Assembly (NCBI RefSeq): GCF_932526225.1
Contig: NC_064042.1
Location: 5,685,001 to 5,749,000 of the forward strand
Source: Nematostella vectensis
Taxonomy: Eukaryota > Cnidaria > Anthozoa > Actiniaria > Edwardsiidae
Direction: 5' to 3'
Length of the DNA: 64,000 bases
The notes under the pieces: model-generated
Database searches by the model: none
Told to the model about the DNA's origin: nothing
The model's input: the letters and a program-made list of their open reading frames with translations, nothing else
In this document: one piece after another, positions 19,834-32,547 of the stretch
How positions within the stretch are numbered: position 1 is the stretch's first letter
Layout of the letters: every line of letters starts with the position of its first letter
Program-made: the position numbers and the translations under genes

Positions 19834-21390
19834 TTGAAAAAAATAGGACCCTCCCCCTAGAGATGTGAAAAAAATAGAACCCTCCCCCTAGAGATGTGAA
19901 AAAAATAGAACCCTCCCCCTAGAGATGTGAAAAAAATAGGACCCTCCCCCTAGAGATGTAAAAAAATAGGACCCCTCCCCCTAGAGATGTGAAAAAAATA
20001 GGACCCTCCCCCTAGAGATGTGAAAAAAATAGGACCCTCCCCCTAGAAATGTGAAAAAAATAGAACCCTCCCCCTAGAGATGTGAAAAAAAATAGAACCC
20101 TCCCCCTAGAGATGTGAAAAACATAGAACCCTCCACCTAGAGATGAGAAAAAAATAGAACCCTCCCCCTAGAGATGTAAAAAAAATAGAACCCTCCCCCT
20201 AGAGATGTGAAAAAAAAATAGAACCCTCCCCCTAGAGATGTGAAAAAAATAGAACCCTCCCCCTAGAGATGTGAAAAAATAGAACCCTTCCCCTAGAGAT
20301 GTGAAAAAAATAAGACCCTCCCCCTAGAGATGTGAAAAAAATAGAACCCTCCCCCTAGAGATGTGAAAAAAATAGAACCCTCCCCCTACAGATGTGAAAA
20401 AAATAGAACCCTCCCCCTAGAGATGTGAAAAAAATAGAACCCTTCCCCTAGAGATGTGAAAAAATAGGACCCTCCCCCTAGAGATGTGAAAAAATTAGGA
20501 CCCTTCCCCGAGAGATGTGAAAAAAATAGAACCCTTCCCCTAGAGATGTGAAAAAAATAGAACCCTCCCCCTAGAGATGTGAAAAAAATAGAACCCTCCC
20601 CCTAGAGATGTGAAAAAATAGAACCCTCCCCCTAGAGATGTGAAAAAAATAGAACCCTCCCCCTAGAGATGTGAAAAAAATAGAACCCTCCCCCTAGAGA
20701 TGTGAAAAAAATAGAACCCTCCCCCTAGAGATGTGAACAAAAAATAGAACCCTCCCCCTAGAGATGTGAAAAACATAGAACCCTCCACCTAGAGATGAGA
20801 AAAAAATAGAACCCTCCCCCTAGAGATGTGAAAAAAATAGAACCCTCCCCCTAGAGATGTGAAAAAAAAAAATAGAACCCTCCCCCTAGAGATGTGAAAA
20901 AAATAGAATCCTCCCCCTAGAGATGTGAAAAAATAGGACCCTTCCCCTAGAGTTGTGAAAAAAATAGAAACCTTCCCCTAGAAATGTGAAAAAATAGGAC
21001 CCTCCCCCTAGAGATGTGAAAAAATTAGGACCCTTCCCCTAGAGATGTGAAAAAAATAGAACCCTTCCCCTAGAGATGTGAAAAAAATAGAACCCTCCCC
21101 CTAGAGATGTGAAAAAAATAGAACCCTCCCCCTAGAGATGTGAAAAAATAGAACCCTCCCCCTAGAGATGTGAAAAAAATAGAACCCTCCCCCTAGAGAT
21201 GTGAAAAAAATAGAACCCTGCCCCTAGAGATGTGAAAAAAATAGAACCCTCCCCCTAGAGATGTGAAAAAAAATAGAACCCTCCCCCTAGAGATGTGAAA
21301 AAATAGAACCCTCCCCCTAGAGATGTGAAAAAAATAGAACCCTCCCCCTAGAGATGTGAAGAAAATAGAACCCTTCCCCTAGAGACTTAG
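19834..21390. repeat. 31-bp satellite array, about 50 copies
   Basis: The unit is a variable A-run plus 'tagaaccctccccctagaga' and 'tgtg', with indels mostly in the A-run. Variant units recur in the same order: a pair with 'aaaacat' and 'ctccacctag' at about 20115 and about 20768, and a pair around 'aaaaaattaggaccc' at about 20490 and about 21022. This indicates larger internal duplications. No transcription evidence. Confidence 0.95.
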
Positions 21391-21464
21391 GACCCTTCCT
21401 TTAGACATGCGGAAAAAAATAAGATCCTCCCCCCCAAAAAATCAGAGCCCCCCTCCCGAAAATC

Positions 21465-22020
21465 CCTGCCGATGTCAAGTGACAAAACACATGCGCAACG
21501 TAAATAATCGAATAAACGACCGGGGCGTCGATTGTCCGAGGGGGGCGTTCAATAGGTAGGAGGCGTTTATTAGAGAGGGGCGTACTTTACAAACTATGAA
21601 AATATAACAAACCCAAGTGCTTTGGGGTTCTAGTCCCAGTCATCAGGATCACGTTAAATTATAACCTTCGTAGCAAGCGTTTCTTTACATTTAGCAAGTG
21701 TCACCCAGAAGAAACCAAGCTCAGATTAAGCGAAAGGGCAATTGAATTTGAATTTATATCACCGGAATTCCTATGTCGTTTGTTTTTAGGCTGAGGGGGA
21801 GGGTAGGGAGGGGAGGCGTTTGTTAGAGAGGGGCGTTCATTACAAATTTGTAAGCCTAGGGGAGGGGGGGGGCGTTCATTAGATAGGAGGCGTTCTTATG
21901 ATAGGGGGCATTTATTAGATAATTCACGGTATCCTTATCTCCAGGCCCCCCCTTCCCCACCAGCACAGAAAGAGCCCACAACTCTACCTCCCCCTTCCTG
22001 CCCCCAGGACCACTGGTACG
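21465..22020. repeat. Dispersed repeat interrupted by GGGGCGTT-rich insertion
   Basis: 'aatccctgccgatgtcaagt' at 21463 and 'gtatccttatctccagg' at 21928 are adjacent in another copy at 60380-60500, where they are separated by only a few bases. The 440 bp between them here consists of repeated 'ggcgttcattaga/ggcgtttattaga' motifs. Confidence 0.65.
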
Positions 22021-23289
22021 TCTGTCAATTCGCGATAACAGATAAAACACACATATTGAGTTGCAGTAAAAGCCGAGGAATTGTATTGTTTTTATAGATT
22101 CTCGTAACAAGCACAGTGGAATTTACAGCTTTTTTTTACAGAAGAATAAATAAATCAATTAAACGTTTTTCTTCTACATCATCAACATATTATTAAAAAA
22201 AAGCTTGTACATCTTGTACATCCTAAATACACTGATTGAAACTGCTTCATTTTAACCTTTGTGCATAATGATAAATTCTATTGGCCTTCTGTCAAATGAT
22301 ACAAAGTGATCACTTGTATACCGTCTGTTCGATAACACCCAAGGCCACCAAGGCTGTGTCTTCGCAGATGTGAGCCGCCATATATCCGAGATATAGGAAG
22401 AAAAAAAGGGTATTAGTATATAATCAAATATATAAACGAATTGACTGTTGAATGGCAGAAAAATTGGGATAGCTATTTAAAATGATGATGTTGGAAGAAG
22501 TGACACTTGTCAGATCCACCAAAGAGGGAAACAAATTTCGCTCTTCTTTCCCACAGGATTCCCAAAAAGCAAATAAAGATGTTTGCGGAGGCGGCTACGA
22601 AAAATGCTGTGTCTAGTAATAAAGTGTTGTTGTAACACCAAGGAAGCATCTTTTGGATTGTGGTCGAATACACAAGTTGTTCCAGCAATGTTGCACCGAT
22701 GTTGTCCCGTGGAAACACCGCCAACATTGCTGAAAAACACACACAACATTACTGAGCACAGCAATTCTGTGCTTAATGTGCACCATGTTGGGTAATGTTG
22801 CGAAGATCGACAACATTTCCATCTTGTTCTGCAATGGCTGAAGTTAATATATCTATAAACACACAAACAGTATTCATAAAGTATTGTTTGAATCCGCGAC
22901 TGTTATTTGTTGAAGGTTATTGTTGTTATGGTAAACAAATATAACTCCTCAACTTTAATCACAAAAATTATCGACTAGTTGCAAGATACCAAATAAAAAG
23001 TTCAACCTTGATCAGTAACTATTGCGTAGTTATTGTGATTTAGTATAACGAGTCTCTCATGAAGCAAAAGTAAAGACTCACACGAGAAATGACAATCAAA
23101 CCAAAAGTGCTATCTGTCGTCAATACTTTGCTGTTCCGCTACCACACTTACCTTTGCTCCGTGGATGCGTTATTGGATCGAAGGTTGGCGCAACTACAAA
23201 TCATCAATAAATAAACAACGTGTTTTGCCATCACCTTGCGTACCCCCCTTTTAGTACGCTAATGCTAACAGAATTCTTTATGAAAAGTG
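22021..23289. other. Intergenic, no gene seen
   Basis: Small open frames at 22470-22870 overlap on both strands and lack any recognisable domain. The 22660-22830 part has repeated 'caatgttgc/caacatt' words in both orientations and may be a decayed inverted-repeat element. Confidence 0.5.
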
Positions 23290-23307
23290 GGGAGGTCAGG
23301 CTCATGA

Positions 23308-24342
23308 TTATGAGAGATTTGTACTTGCCTTCTGGTAAAAAGCAAGTTTCTCTAAATAGTGAGTTGTCAGCTGATATCTGAAAGACGCAAGCGTAGTGCA
23401 AGATTTCATAAGTGAAGGAAGACTATTCCAAAGTTTGACAATTCTAAAGAAATACAAATTCCTGTAATAATTTTGGTTGTGAGTGGAAAAAAGGCGGTAA
23501 TTGTTAGGATGGTAATTTCGAGTATTGTAACGGGACGTGGCTGGAGAAAGAAGGCTAGCTAAACTAATGCTCACATCACCATTTTTTATGTTAAATAACA
23601 GAACTAGATCAGTTATGTCTCTTCGATATTCTAATGGGAGGAGCTTAAGAGTTTTCAGCCTTTCTGTGTATGAGACATCGGCGGGATAGTTCAAAATAAA
23701 CTTGGATGCTCGACGCTGGATGTTCTCAATCAGAGCTTTGTGCTTGCCTGTCGAAGGCGATCAAATGCAAGAAGCATACTCCAGGTGGGGCCTAACAAGG
23801 GTGCAGTCTAGCAGCTGTCTTGTAGTTGGGTCGAGGATGTCAGAACAGACCTGCTTCACTAGTCCAAGCACCCTGTTTGCTTTTGCGCACATAGGCTCGA
23901 TGTGAGGACCCCAAGACAGATCTTTGGTAATTGTAAGGCCGAGGTCAGTCACCTGCGCTACTGGATCCAGGGTGCGACCGCATAGTTGGTAAGGGTACGG
24001 AGGACGCTTGGTGGAACGCTTCTTTGACATGTGCACCACTTTACACTTAGATGCACTAAACTCCATGCCGTGCTTTAGACTCCAGCTGTACAGGGAGTCA
24101 AGGTCAGCCTGCAACGAGGTTGAAGAACTTGCAGTGTCTATAGAGCGGTAGAGCTTAGAATCATCAGCATAAAGAGCAATGTTTGAGCCTTGCTGCACGT
24201 AGTTAGGCATATCGTTGGCATATACTAGGAACAACAGGGGCCAAAAGATAGATCCTTGTGGGACCCCTGAGGTCGCTGACAGCCAAGAGGAGGACACACC
24301 ATCGAGGACAAAACGCTGCTGCCTTCCCGTTAGGTAGGACAC
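23308..24342 (-). pseudogene. LINE reverse transcriptase, C-terminal half
   Basis: The frame from 24342 has SYLTGRQQRFVLDGVSS, the SGVPQGSIFWPLLFLVYAND motif and the catalytic ALYADDSKLY box, then the thumb-like region. It is interrupted by a stop at about 23761 and resumes in the same frame to 23308 with RYNTRNYHPN and FRIVKLWNSLP, typical of the C-terminus of jockey/CR1-type proteins. The SIFWPLL segment, where SILGPLL is usual, suggests mutation. Just upstream of 24342 the frame is open and reads LDLSKAFDKVPHHLL. Confidence 0.88.
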
Positions 24343-24434
24343 AAACCATTTCAGCAGAGAACCCGTGACTCCATACTGCTGCAGCTTGGAAATAAGCAGA
24401 TGATGAGGGACCTTGTCAAAGGCCTTGGAAAGGT

Positions 24435-25024
24435 CTAGGTGAATGACATCCAGACATCAAGATTTCGTAAGACATCCAGTACTTCAGGGACAGTGAGTTG
24501 GATAGAGCCCAGACCCAACACGGGCTCACGGTTGGTAGGCTGGGCGCTAACAAATTCCTCGCTGGCGGATGGGCTGAATATGGAGTGAAAATATCTGTTT
24601 AACAGGTTAGCCATGTTCTTGGTATCTGTAACGAAGGCGTGGCCATCGCGAAAATTATTCGGCGAAGGCTTGTTGGAAGTGCATGATTTTACGTATGTCC
24701 AGAAACGCTTTGGGTTGTCGGATATAACAGATTTTAGTTTTGCGGCGTGCTCTTTTTTCTTTTTGGAAAGCATTTGTTTCGCAGCGCGTCGAAGCTCATT
24801 GTATTTTCTTTCAACAGCCAGCGATCCGGTTTTGTTTGCGGGTAATCGTTCACATTCCTTGGTTTTGATTTCGGAATATGCTCGTTAACAGCGGCAAGAA
24901 ATAGATCAGTCCAATTAGCGAGTGATGAATCGATGTTATCGCTTTGAGAGAAACACAGGTCCCACGGGATGTTCTTAAGCGACTCATTAAGTCCCGTCCA
25001 GTCTGCACGCTTGAAGTTGTACAC
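24435..25024 (-). pseudogene. LINE region between endonuclease and RT
   Basis: Two overlapping minus-strand frames (24734-25024 and 24435-24773) read ADWTGLNESLKNIPWD and PKRFWTYVKSCTSN, the linker typical before RT in CR1/jockey elements. The second ends with LRNLDVWMSF, where the next RT motifs (fingers) should follow; instead the sequence jumps to the DLSKAFD motif. An internal deletion of early RT motifs is inferred. Confidence 0.75.
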
Positions 25025-25051
25025 AACGCGTTTGGTCTTTGTTTTTTTTTT

Positions 25052-25997
25052 TTAGATATTCAAGTCTAGTTCGAGACTGATCAACTTGTGGTCGGTAGAA
25101 ATAATGTCATCGAATCCGTGTATGTGTTGAAATTTGGATGGGATACTCGTCAAAATTAAATCGAGAATGTTCCTTTCCCTTGTTGGAAAATCAATAAGCT
25201 GCCATAAATAGTTATCCTTTATAATTTTGCAGAAATAGTTTGTGAGGCAATCGCCGGTTTTAGCGGCTCCTGTCGTCCAGTCGATCTGAGAGAGATTGAA
25301 GTCGCCAATCACTATTAACTGATCGTATTTCGCTTTAGAAGCTAGGCGCAGAGTTTTCTTGAGTTGTTTTTAGATACTCTAGGTCAGTGTCCTGCGATCG
25401 GTAATAAATGATAGCCAGAATCTTGCGTCGTGAGTTAGGACGGAGCTCGCATGCTAAAAGTTCAGCGTCGGTTTCTAAATCACATCGACGGAGGCTCACG
25501 ATACTGTTTTTGACCGCCAGGAACACTCCTCCTCCTCCTCTACGGGACTGTCTGTTCCATTTGTGGATTGTGTAGTCCGCGGAAATAGGGAGTAATTCGC
25601 AGTCCAGATAATTTGGATTCAGCCAAGACTCCACACAGAATATTAAGTCCTTGCCAATGGAAAGTGCTTGGAGTTCACTCCGTTTTTTAGCGACGCTCCT
25701 AGAATTCATATACAAGCATTTCACGGTGGTACAGCAATTACTTTTCCCTCTAGAGAACGCCCGTGGGCCAGGATGGGATGCAACATCTCCGCAGAGAAGC
25801 AGAAGCCCAACGAGGTAGCAGTTTGGTCTGGTGGAGTCTCGTCTTGGACGAAACAGGGAATGATGTTGATTCCCGAAATCAGGCCTATTAGAAAAACCCA
25901 CTTTGCAAAATCTCCATATATAGAATGACGTCTCTTTGCCATTGCGGTTTGCAATAGGTGACTGAGCAAAAAGTAGCAAGGATCGTATGGCTAACAA
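25052..25997 (-). pseudogene. LINE AP endonuclease with 2A-like motif, frameshifted
   Basis: The N-terminal frame (25335-25997) contains LVGLLLLCGDVASHPGP, close to 2A-type recoding motifs (GDVExNPGP) described near the start of some LINE proteins, but with His where Asn is usual. It then reads CLYMNSRSVAKKRSEL, FCVESWLNP and RGGGGVFLAVKN, which are endonuclease motifs. A frameshift near 25330 moves it to the frame 25052-25312, with IGDFNLSQIDW and STDHKLIS supplying the catalytic Asp and His. A stop follows an A-run near 25050. Confidence 0.82.
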
Positions 25998-26110
25998 AAT
26001 GATGACAGAGCTCAGGGAGACGTGACTGGCAGCTATGATGGTAAAGTAGCAAGGATCGTATAGCTAACAAAATGATGACAGAGCTCAGGGAGACGTGACT
26101 GGCCGCCATG

Positions 26111-26664
26111 ATGGTCTTCTACTGAACCGTCGACTTCTGGTCTTTGCCTTGTGGACACTCTGCATGTGGGGAGACAAAGAAACAATCTTTTTCCCGCCAT
26201 GTTACACACGGGAGACACAGAAACAATATTTTTCCCGCCATGTTACACACGAGTACTGGAAGTATATTTTTCGCGTCCAAAGTAAAAGTCCCGGATAATC
26301 GCAAGCGAGTCAGATATAGAGGCCTACAAGCATTTGGTCATAGTAAAGCCAAATCAAGTGAAGAGATAGGAGCAACGGTTGACATTCTTTAAGAATGCCA
26401 ATCACCCACCCCTTTTTTATTGTTTATCATTGAAAATACAGCGGTTTATTCGCAAGGAACCTTTCAAAATAACGATCTACGAATGAAGTCTGATATGTTA
26501 TTGACGATATTTGATTGAGAATATCTTGGTTACTTGCTTGAATTAGCCGATGGAAATGGATGCTTTGTGTGACTCGCCAATTGAGCGGTAGCGCAAAAGG
26601 ACGGCGTGATTGGCCTTCTTTAAAGTCTTTTGATCCGGCTTGCGTGACGCTGGGGGGGGGGGGG
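26111..26664. other. Intergenic between LINE and block B
   Basis: Contains two 41-bp tandem units with 'cccgccatgttacacacg' (about 26171-26255). No gene is seen. Confidence 0.6.
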
Positions 26665-29600
26665 GGCGCTTTTTGGCTTTCTGACTCACACCAGACACGA
26701 ATACCAATTTTATCGATAAAATGTGCACCAATCGGGACGTTGCTTAGAAATATTTTTTCACTTTTTGCTGGTACTCTCACGTCTCTATTTTCATGGCACT
26801 TCGTTAAAAAACGCAGCAAAGAAAATGGATAGGGAAATGCATTTTCTTCACATAACAATTTGCTTTTGGAAGGCTAAAGGGGGGAGGAGCGGTTAAACCA
26901 CCTAGCCCCCCCCCCCCCCTAGATCCGCTACTGCAGTGCAAACCAGCCCTCAAGATGACTTATCAAAACTTTACCGTGACGTGCCACTTGAGGTGTGTTT
27001 GGCTTGTTGTTGGACAATGGTAAACATTTCTCACAATTATTCACGCTGCAGTATTCTATTAACAGACACTGACGGGGGGGGGGGGGGGGGGGGCGGGGGG
27101 GCTTGAATGAGGAAAACAGGGTTCACTAGTGTTAGCTAACCTTCCTTGGCACAGCTTAATGATGGTGATGAGCAGGTGACGAGAGATGAAGACAATCGAT
27201 GGTGGCGATATGCAGCAGTAACCATTAAACAGTTAAAGCCCAGGTGGCACACACAAATATGTGCATGAAAGCCATGGACATTTTAGATAGGGTTAATTTG
27301 TTATTTGCTCACCAAAGTTTAGCAACAAATTGATAAGCTAAGTGAACAATATATGAACTACAAGAGACACTGCATTTTTGATTGTCAGTTAATGTTATTT
27401 TACAAATTACAGAAAAACAATACCATATCCCAGCTATATTTTATATGATTAAGCTGGGTCTGTGATATAATCGAGCAAAGAAAATTGCCCCAAAATTAGG
27501 GTCAATTAGGGTAAGCTGTAATAACTAAGAAAAAAAGTAGTAACCATAAATCCATACAAAACAAGCACCACTGATCGTATTTGAAACGCAATCGAGAATC
27601 GGTCAAACGCTAGCGCAACCCAAGAGAGAATCTGTAAAACGCAAGCACAACACAAATGAGAATCGGTGAAACGCAAGCGCAACACAAGTGAGAATCGGTG
27701 AGAAACGCAAGCGCAACACAAATGAGAATCAGTGAAAGACAAGTGAAAATAAGTGAAACGCAAGGACAACACAAGTGAGAATCGGTAAATGCAAGCGCAA
27801 CACAATTGAGAATCAGTTTATCGCTAGGGCAACCCAAGAAAGAATAGTGAAACGCAAGAGCAACACTAGAGAGAATCAGTGAAACCCAAGCGCAACACAA
27901 GTGAGAATCAGTGGATATGCAAGCGCAACACAAATGAGTATCAGTGGAATGCAAGCGCAACACTAGAAAGAATAAGTGAAACCCAAGCGCAACACAAGTG
28001 AGAATCAGTGGATATGCAAGCGCAACACAAATGAGTATCAGTGGAATGCAAGCGCAACACTAGAGAGAATAAGTGAAACCCAAGCGCAACACAAGTGAGA
28101 ATCAGTGGATATGCAAGCGCAACACAAATGAGTATCAGTGAAATGCAAGCGCAACACTAGAGAGAATCAGTGAAACCCAAGCGCAACACTAGAGAATCAG
28201 TGAAACGCAAGCGCGAGAAACAGCGAAATGGAAACGCCTTTTTTTCCGAACCGCAATGAAGAAAAAAAATTGCCGTGAAAAAAATGTACCCCATGCATGG
28301 TACCATCGCTTTTAAGTCCTATAATGATACTATGAGGTCATCATTTTTGGCAACTGCTGGAGTGTAACAACCTTTCGAAAGTGAAAATCTGCTTCGCTGG
28401 CGTAATTACTTGCTTTGAGAACGCTCTCGCTATCATTCTTCATTTCTACTCCCGAAATTTCAAGTCAACAGTGTCTCGATATCGTCTCAGCTTTCTAACG
28501 GTGAGTGGAATTGTTTTACAAAGACTAAACACAGTGTTATTTGTGTGGAAGCATAGGAATATATTCGCGACTTGCCATTGAATTCTAAACAAGGTACATT
28601 TCCTCGATTTGCCATTGAAATCGTGGATAAAGGCATGATCTATACTGTAGTGTCGGTGAGTAGGAACAAGTTTTCTAGCGAATGAGGCTTACTTTTAGTT
28701 CTACTGCGGTATGACTCAGTAAATTTGCGTCATAATGTATTCTAAGGGAATTCGGAGAATTCAGCAACGTGTGCTCATTTTACTATCGCTTCCAAGTCTG
28801 CGCCTCTATATCCACTCGGCTTTCTCTCTGCGAAAGTTTTAATACACGCGGTAACGGGATTTGTTTTTTTGCTGTAGAACAACAGTTGCATTCGCTCAAC
28901 AGAAGAATGTTTTTCTTTACTTGCAGAAATTTTAGACTACCTCAAATATAACCAGCATACACAGGCCAAATTGGAACGAGTTTGAAAGTACAAAGCGAAG
29001 AACAGGCGATTCAATAGAAAAGTTTTCCTGCTTCATTTCTTCGTATAATCCCGAATGAGAGCCTGCTAGCAGGTTTAAGGGAGTTGAAATTTCTTCGAGC
29101 TAGTAGTTTTCTAAATAAAGTCTTAAAAATTATTTTCTTTGTTCAATTTCGCATCTTCCTTTTTATATCCCTTTAATTCCATATTCAAGTATTTTCAAAG
29201 AAAAACCAACCTCGACTCTTATTTTCCTACAATTTCAAAAACTAAAGTAATAATATCTCTTGAATTTGTTTATTAAATACAGCGAGAGGGGGGGGGGGAG
29301 ATATTGAGGGGGGGTGGCTCTCCGAAAATTTGTAACCGCCAAAAGGGGGGGGGGGGCTCCTAAAAAAAAAGGTCCCCTAAGGGGGGGCTCTGAAATTTTA
29401 GGAGCCGTACTTTTCAGCTTTAAAATTAAGGCAAATGACCAATGTATTTTTAAAAAGTATTAAAATACTTTTGTCTTTATAATTACCATAATATAGATAC
29501 TTCCAGCTTTCAGTATATAACAGTTGAAATTACCTATGCAGTTTACAGGAACAAATGGAAATAAACCTCTAAACAGTGGTAGAGCATGCAAATCCACAAA

Positions 29601-30925
29601 TAGCGTACTTTATAGCTTGAATTTTTAGCTTTGATATTAAGCCAAATGACCAATGTATTTAATACTTTTGTCTTTATAAACCGTAATATAGATAATTCCA
29701 GTATATAACAGTTGGATTTACCGATTATTTATTATTAGTTTATTATCAATTAACAGGAACAAATGGAAATAAACCTCTAAACAGTGGTAGAGCATGCAAA
29801 TCGCCAAATGATACATACAATGTTGTATACATTAGACATTATCCCTTTTTAAACAGAAAAATATTCTCAACAAAAACAAATATATACATGTATATTCCTT
29901 TACAGGCGTCCTTAGGGGCGGGTCATGTGACTTTTGAGGGGGGGGGGGGGTGGATTTTGAAAAAAAAATTCCTGCAACAACTGGTTGAGGCAAAAAACCC
30001 CTGCAAACCCCACCCTGCACCATTTTACATGATTTTACATGCAAAACAAATATGAAAGTTGTAAAGAAGTCAGAACTAATGATGAACTTGACAGGATTTG
30101 ACTAGAACATCGACTCGGACAAGGATGACAGCTTTACAGTATTCCTTTTCCACATTTAAAGACTTATTTAAGGTGTCTTGAGTAAAACTATTCCCCCCCC
30201 CCCCCCTCCGCCACCGTCAGTGCATTTAATGAACACTCCCTAATTCCTTATTTTTTCTAAGAATTTGTTAAGTTTGTTTTGCTTTTTTTTAGAAATTCGC
30301 CCTCTGGTATGCCATAGCAACTCATGATCAGATTATGTTTTAAAAATAAAATAGAATCTTGCTAAAATTACCAGAGATAAAGGTAATGTTTATAATTCGT
30401 CATGTCCGAGGTAACTTCATATGCTTTATGTGTGAAAGTTTAAATACTTTTCCCTCCACCGTACTAAAAGGCTTTTGTAACAATGAGTTGGTCACTTTGT
30501 CGGAGGGACCTAATACCAGAGTTAAAATAAACCGAAGTGTTACATGAGTACGTGCACCCCCCCCCCCTCCCCCCTGTGTACGCGCCTGCTTTGGGGAAGT
30601 CAGATCCAACTTTATGCCATTATTTAAGTGGACTTTTGAAGCACACTAGCATACGCACATTGGCACCAGTCTGGCCAGGACGGGACGCTTGCACAGTCTA
30701 TTCGTGCAGTTCGGCAACCATGGAAGCTGTTTCGTCCTTTTCAGGACTTGTCATCATGGCATAGCCGGTTTGCCTCGGCAATAAACTGCAGGGCGACTTC
30801 GAAACGAACGAAGTGCTTTAAACCACAGCTAAGATCCAAGTGGGATCTAAAGCTGCGACCGGGCTAGCGTGATGCCAATTGTGCAGATCAAGCATGCGAC
30901 CTTTGCTAGTTCGAGACTTCTTCAG
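26665..30925 (+). repeat. Repeat block B
   Basis: Starts at the G-tract before R2 ('ctgactcacaccagacacga') and runs through R3, the 32-bp array, R4 and full-length R5 to 'cgacctttgctagttcga'. R1 is absent. The TTAA element is absent here (empty site 29075-29078). It is followed by a spacer that recurs after block D. Confidence 0.85.
27573..28215. repeat. 32-bp minisatellite array (block B)
   Basis: About 20 units of the same 32-bp family as in block A. A three-unit segment containing 'gtggatatgcaagcg' and 'atgagtatcagtg' is repeated three times in a row (27905-28165), a local expansion. Confidence 0.92.
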
Positions 30926-31675
30926 ATAGCCAAACTATCCTTGCGAGTATGTATACATAAATATCAGTCAAAAAACATGTTTCCTTTATAAAGGGAAATG
31001 TAATTAGTCTATGTATCTGCTTTTTCTTGAGAAATATATCTTGTTGATTATTCAGATGTCACTATGACTTGCTGCTTGGGTATAGCTAGGATGAAATTAT
31101 AGAATTAGAAATTATATATAATAGATTCAACAGTCAAGTTTGGCCCCCAATTAATTCAGAAAGACTTACTAAACTGTTTAGTTAACAATAGTAGAATACA
31201 TATAATGGACTGCTTTCTCTGATGATTTATGTGTATTGATAGAAATATCCCAACAATAAAAAAACACTACAATTTACTACATATGCATACTTAAATTCCA
31301 ACTTATAGTAGCTTGTAAATAGAATTAAAACTTCACACACCACAAAACAAATATGCCCGAGCTCGAGGCGAGGTAAAAAATAAAAACAAACGAGAGTAAA
31401 GCAAGATTTGATCTACTAAAGATTGATCTACTACAGATTTGATTACTTAAGTTACTTCTTTCGGCAGTAACGTGGACAAAGTCAAGATCCATTTTCTAGC
31501 AAAACGGAGTTTCCCCGCCACTTTAAGTACCTATAAGCTTACGATGACTAATTTAAATCCTGTTTTCTGTTTTATGAAAGGTAAGTTTTAGGCATAAAAA
31601 GCTCACCTTTTGTCGAGGTTTGAAATCGTTGTTTTCCGATCATACGTTTGCTTCTTTTTTGCATAAATCACGTTG
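30926..31675 (+). repeat. Spacer R6, first copy
   Basis: Starts near 'agccaaactatccttgcgag' and ends near 'gcataaatcacgttggtttc'. A nearly identical stretch lies at 38691-39448, each time joining a full block to the next. No gene is seen. Confidence 0.8.
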
Positions 31676-31986
31676 GTTTCGTAGCTTTATTTCTACTGAG
31701 TTTCCTTTTTTACACATTCTATCGGAGTAGAAGGTAGAGTTGGCATTTTTATACAGGGGGGGGAGGGGGGTGTCTGACCTTCCTGACCCTTTACTGCCTT
31801 ATGATAATCTTACAACATCCAGTGGAGGGTCTAGTGCGGATGTAGCTTACCGTTGAAGTGTGTGTGTGTGTGTGTGTGTATGGGGGGGAGGGGGGGGGGG
31901 GTGTCTGACCTTCCTGACCCTTTACTGCCTTATGATAACCTTACAGCATCCAGTGGAGGGTTTAGTGCGGATTTAGCTTTCTGTTG

Positions 31987-31988
<2 letters not shown>

Positions 31989-32051
<63 letters not shown>
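31989..32051. repeat. (TG)n microsatellite, about 62 bp
   Basis: Uninterrupted alternating GT/TG run, followed by 'atgaggggggg'. It sits at the point where R2 is missing in block C. Confidence 0.97.
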
Positions 32052-32053
<2 letters not shown>

Positions 32054-32547
32054 AGGGGGGGGCTTGGCTTGAATGAGGAAAACAGGGTTCACTAGTGTTA
32101 GCTAACCTTCCTTGGCGCAGCTTAATGATGGTGATGAGCAGATGACGAGAGATGAAGACAATCGATGGTGGCGATATGCAGCAGTAACCATAAAACAGTT
32201 AAAGCCCAGGTGGCACACACAAATATGTGCATGAAAGCCATGGACATTTTAGATAGGGTTAATTTGTTATTTGCTCACCAAAGTTTAGCAACAAATTGAT
32301 AAGCTAAGTGAACAATATATGAACTACAAGAGACACTGCATTATTGATTGCCAGTTAATGTTATTTTACAAATTACAGAAAAGCAATACCATATCCCAGC
32401 GATATTTCATATGTTTAAGTTGGGTCTGTGATAAAATCGAGCAAAGAAAATTGCCCCAAAATTAGTGTCAATTAGGGTAAGCTGTAATAACTGAGAAAAA
32501 AAAGTAGTAACCATAAATCCATACAAAACAAGCACCACTGATCGTAT

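Larger units (their letters stand above)
23290..26110 (-). mobile_element. Broken CR1/jockey-type LINE
   Basis: On the minus strand an AP endonuclease, a linker and a reverse transcriptase appear in the order expected for ORF2 of a CR1/jockey-superfamily non-LTR retrotransposon, but in three different frames with stops. The early RT motifs are missing. A 73-bp direct repeat (about 25971 and about 26044) and a 41-bp repeat (about 26171-26255) lie at the 5' side, where LINE 5' UTR or host repeats would be. The element cannot be autonomous. Confidence 0.88.

Noticed and set aside
19834-21390. Possible CRISPR-like array of regular short repeats
   Set aside because: Units are directly adjacent with no unique spacers, and the genome is eukaryotic. 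It is a satellite.
22473-22866. Overlapping small frames on both strands
   Set aside because: No domain, mutually overlapping in several frames, in a region with inverted repeated words.
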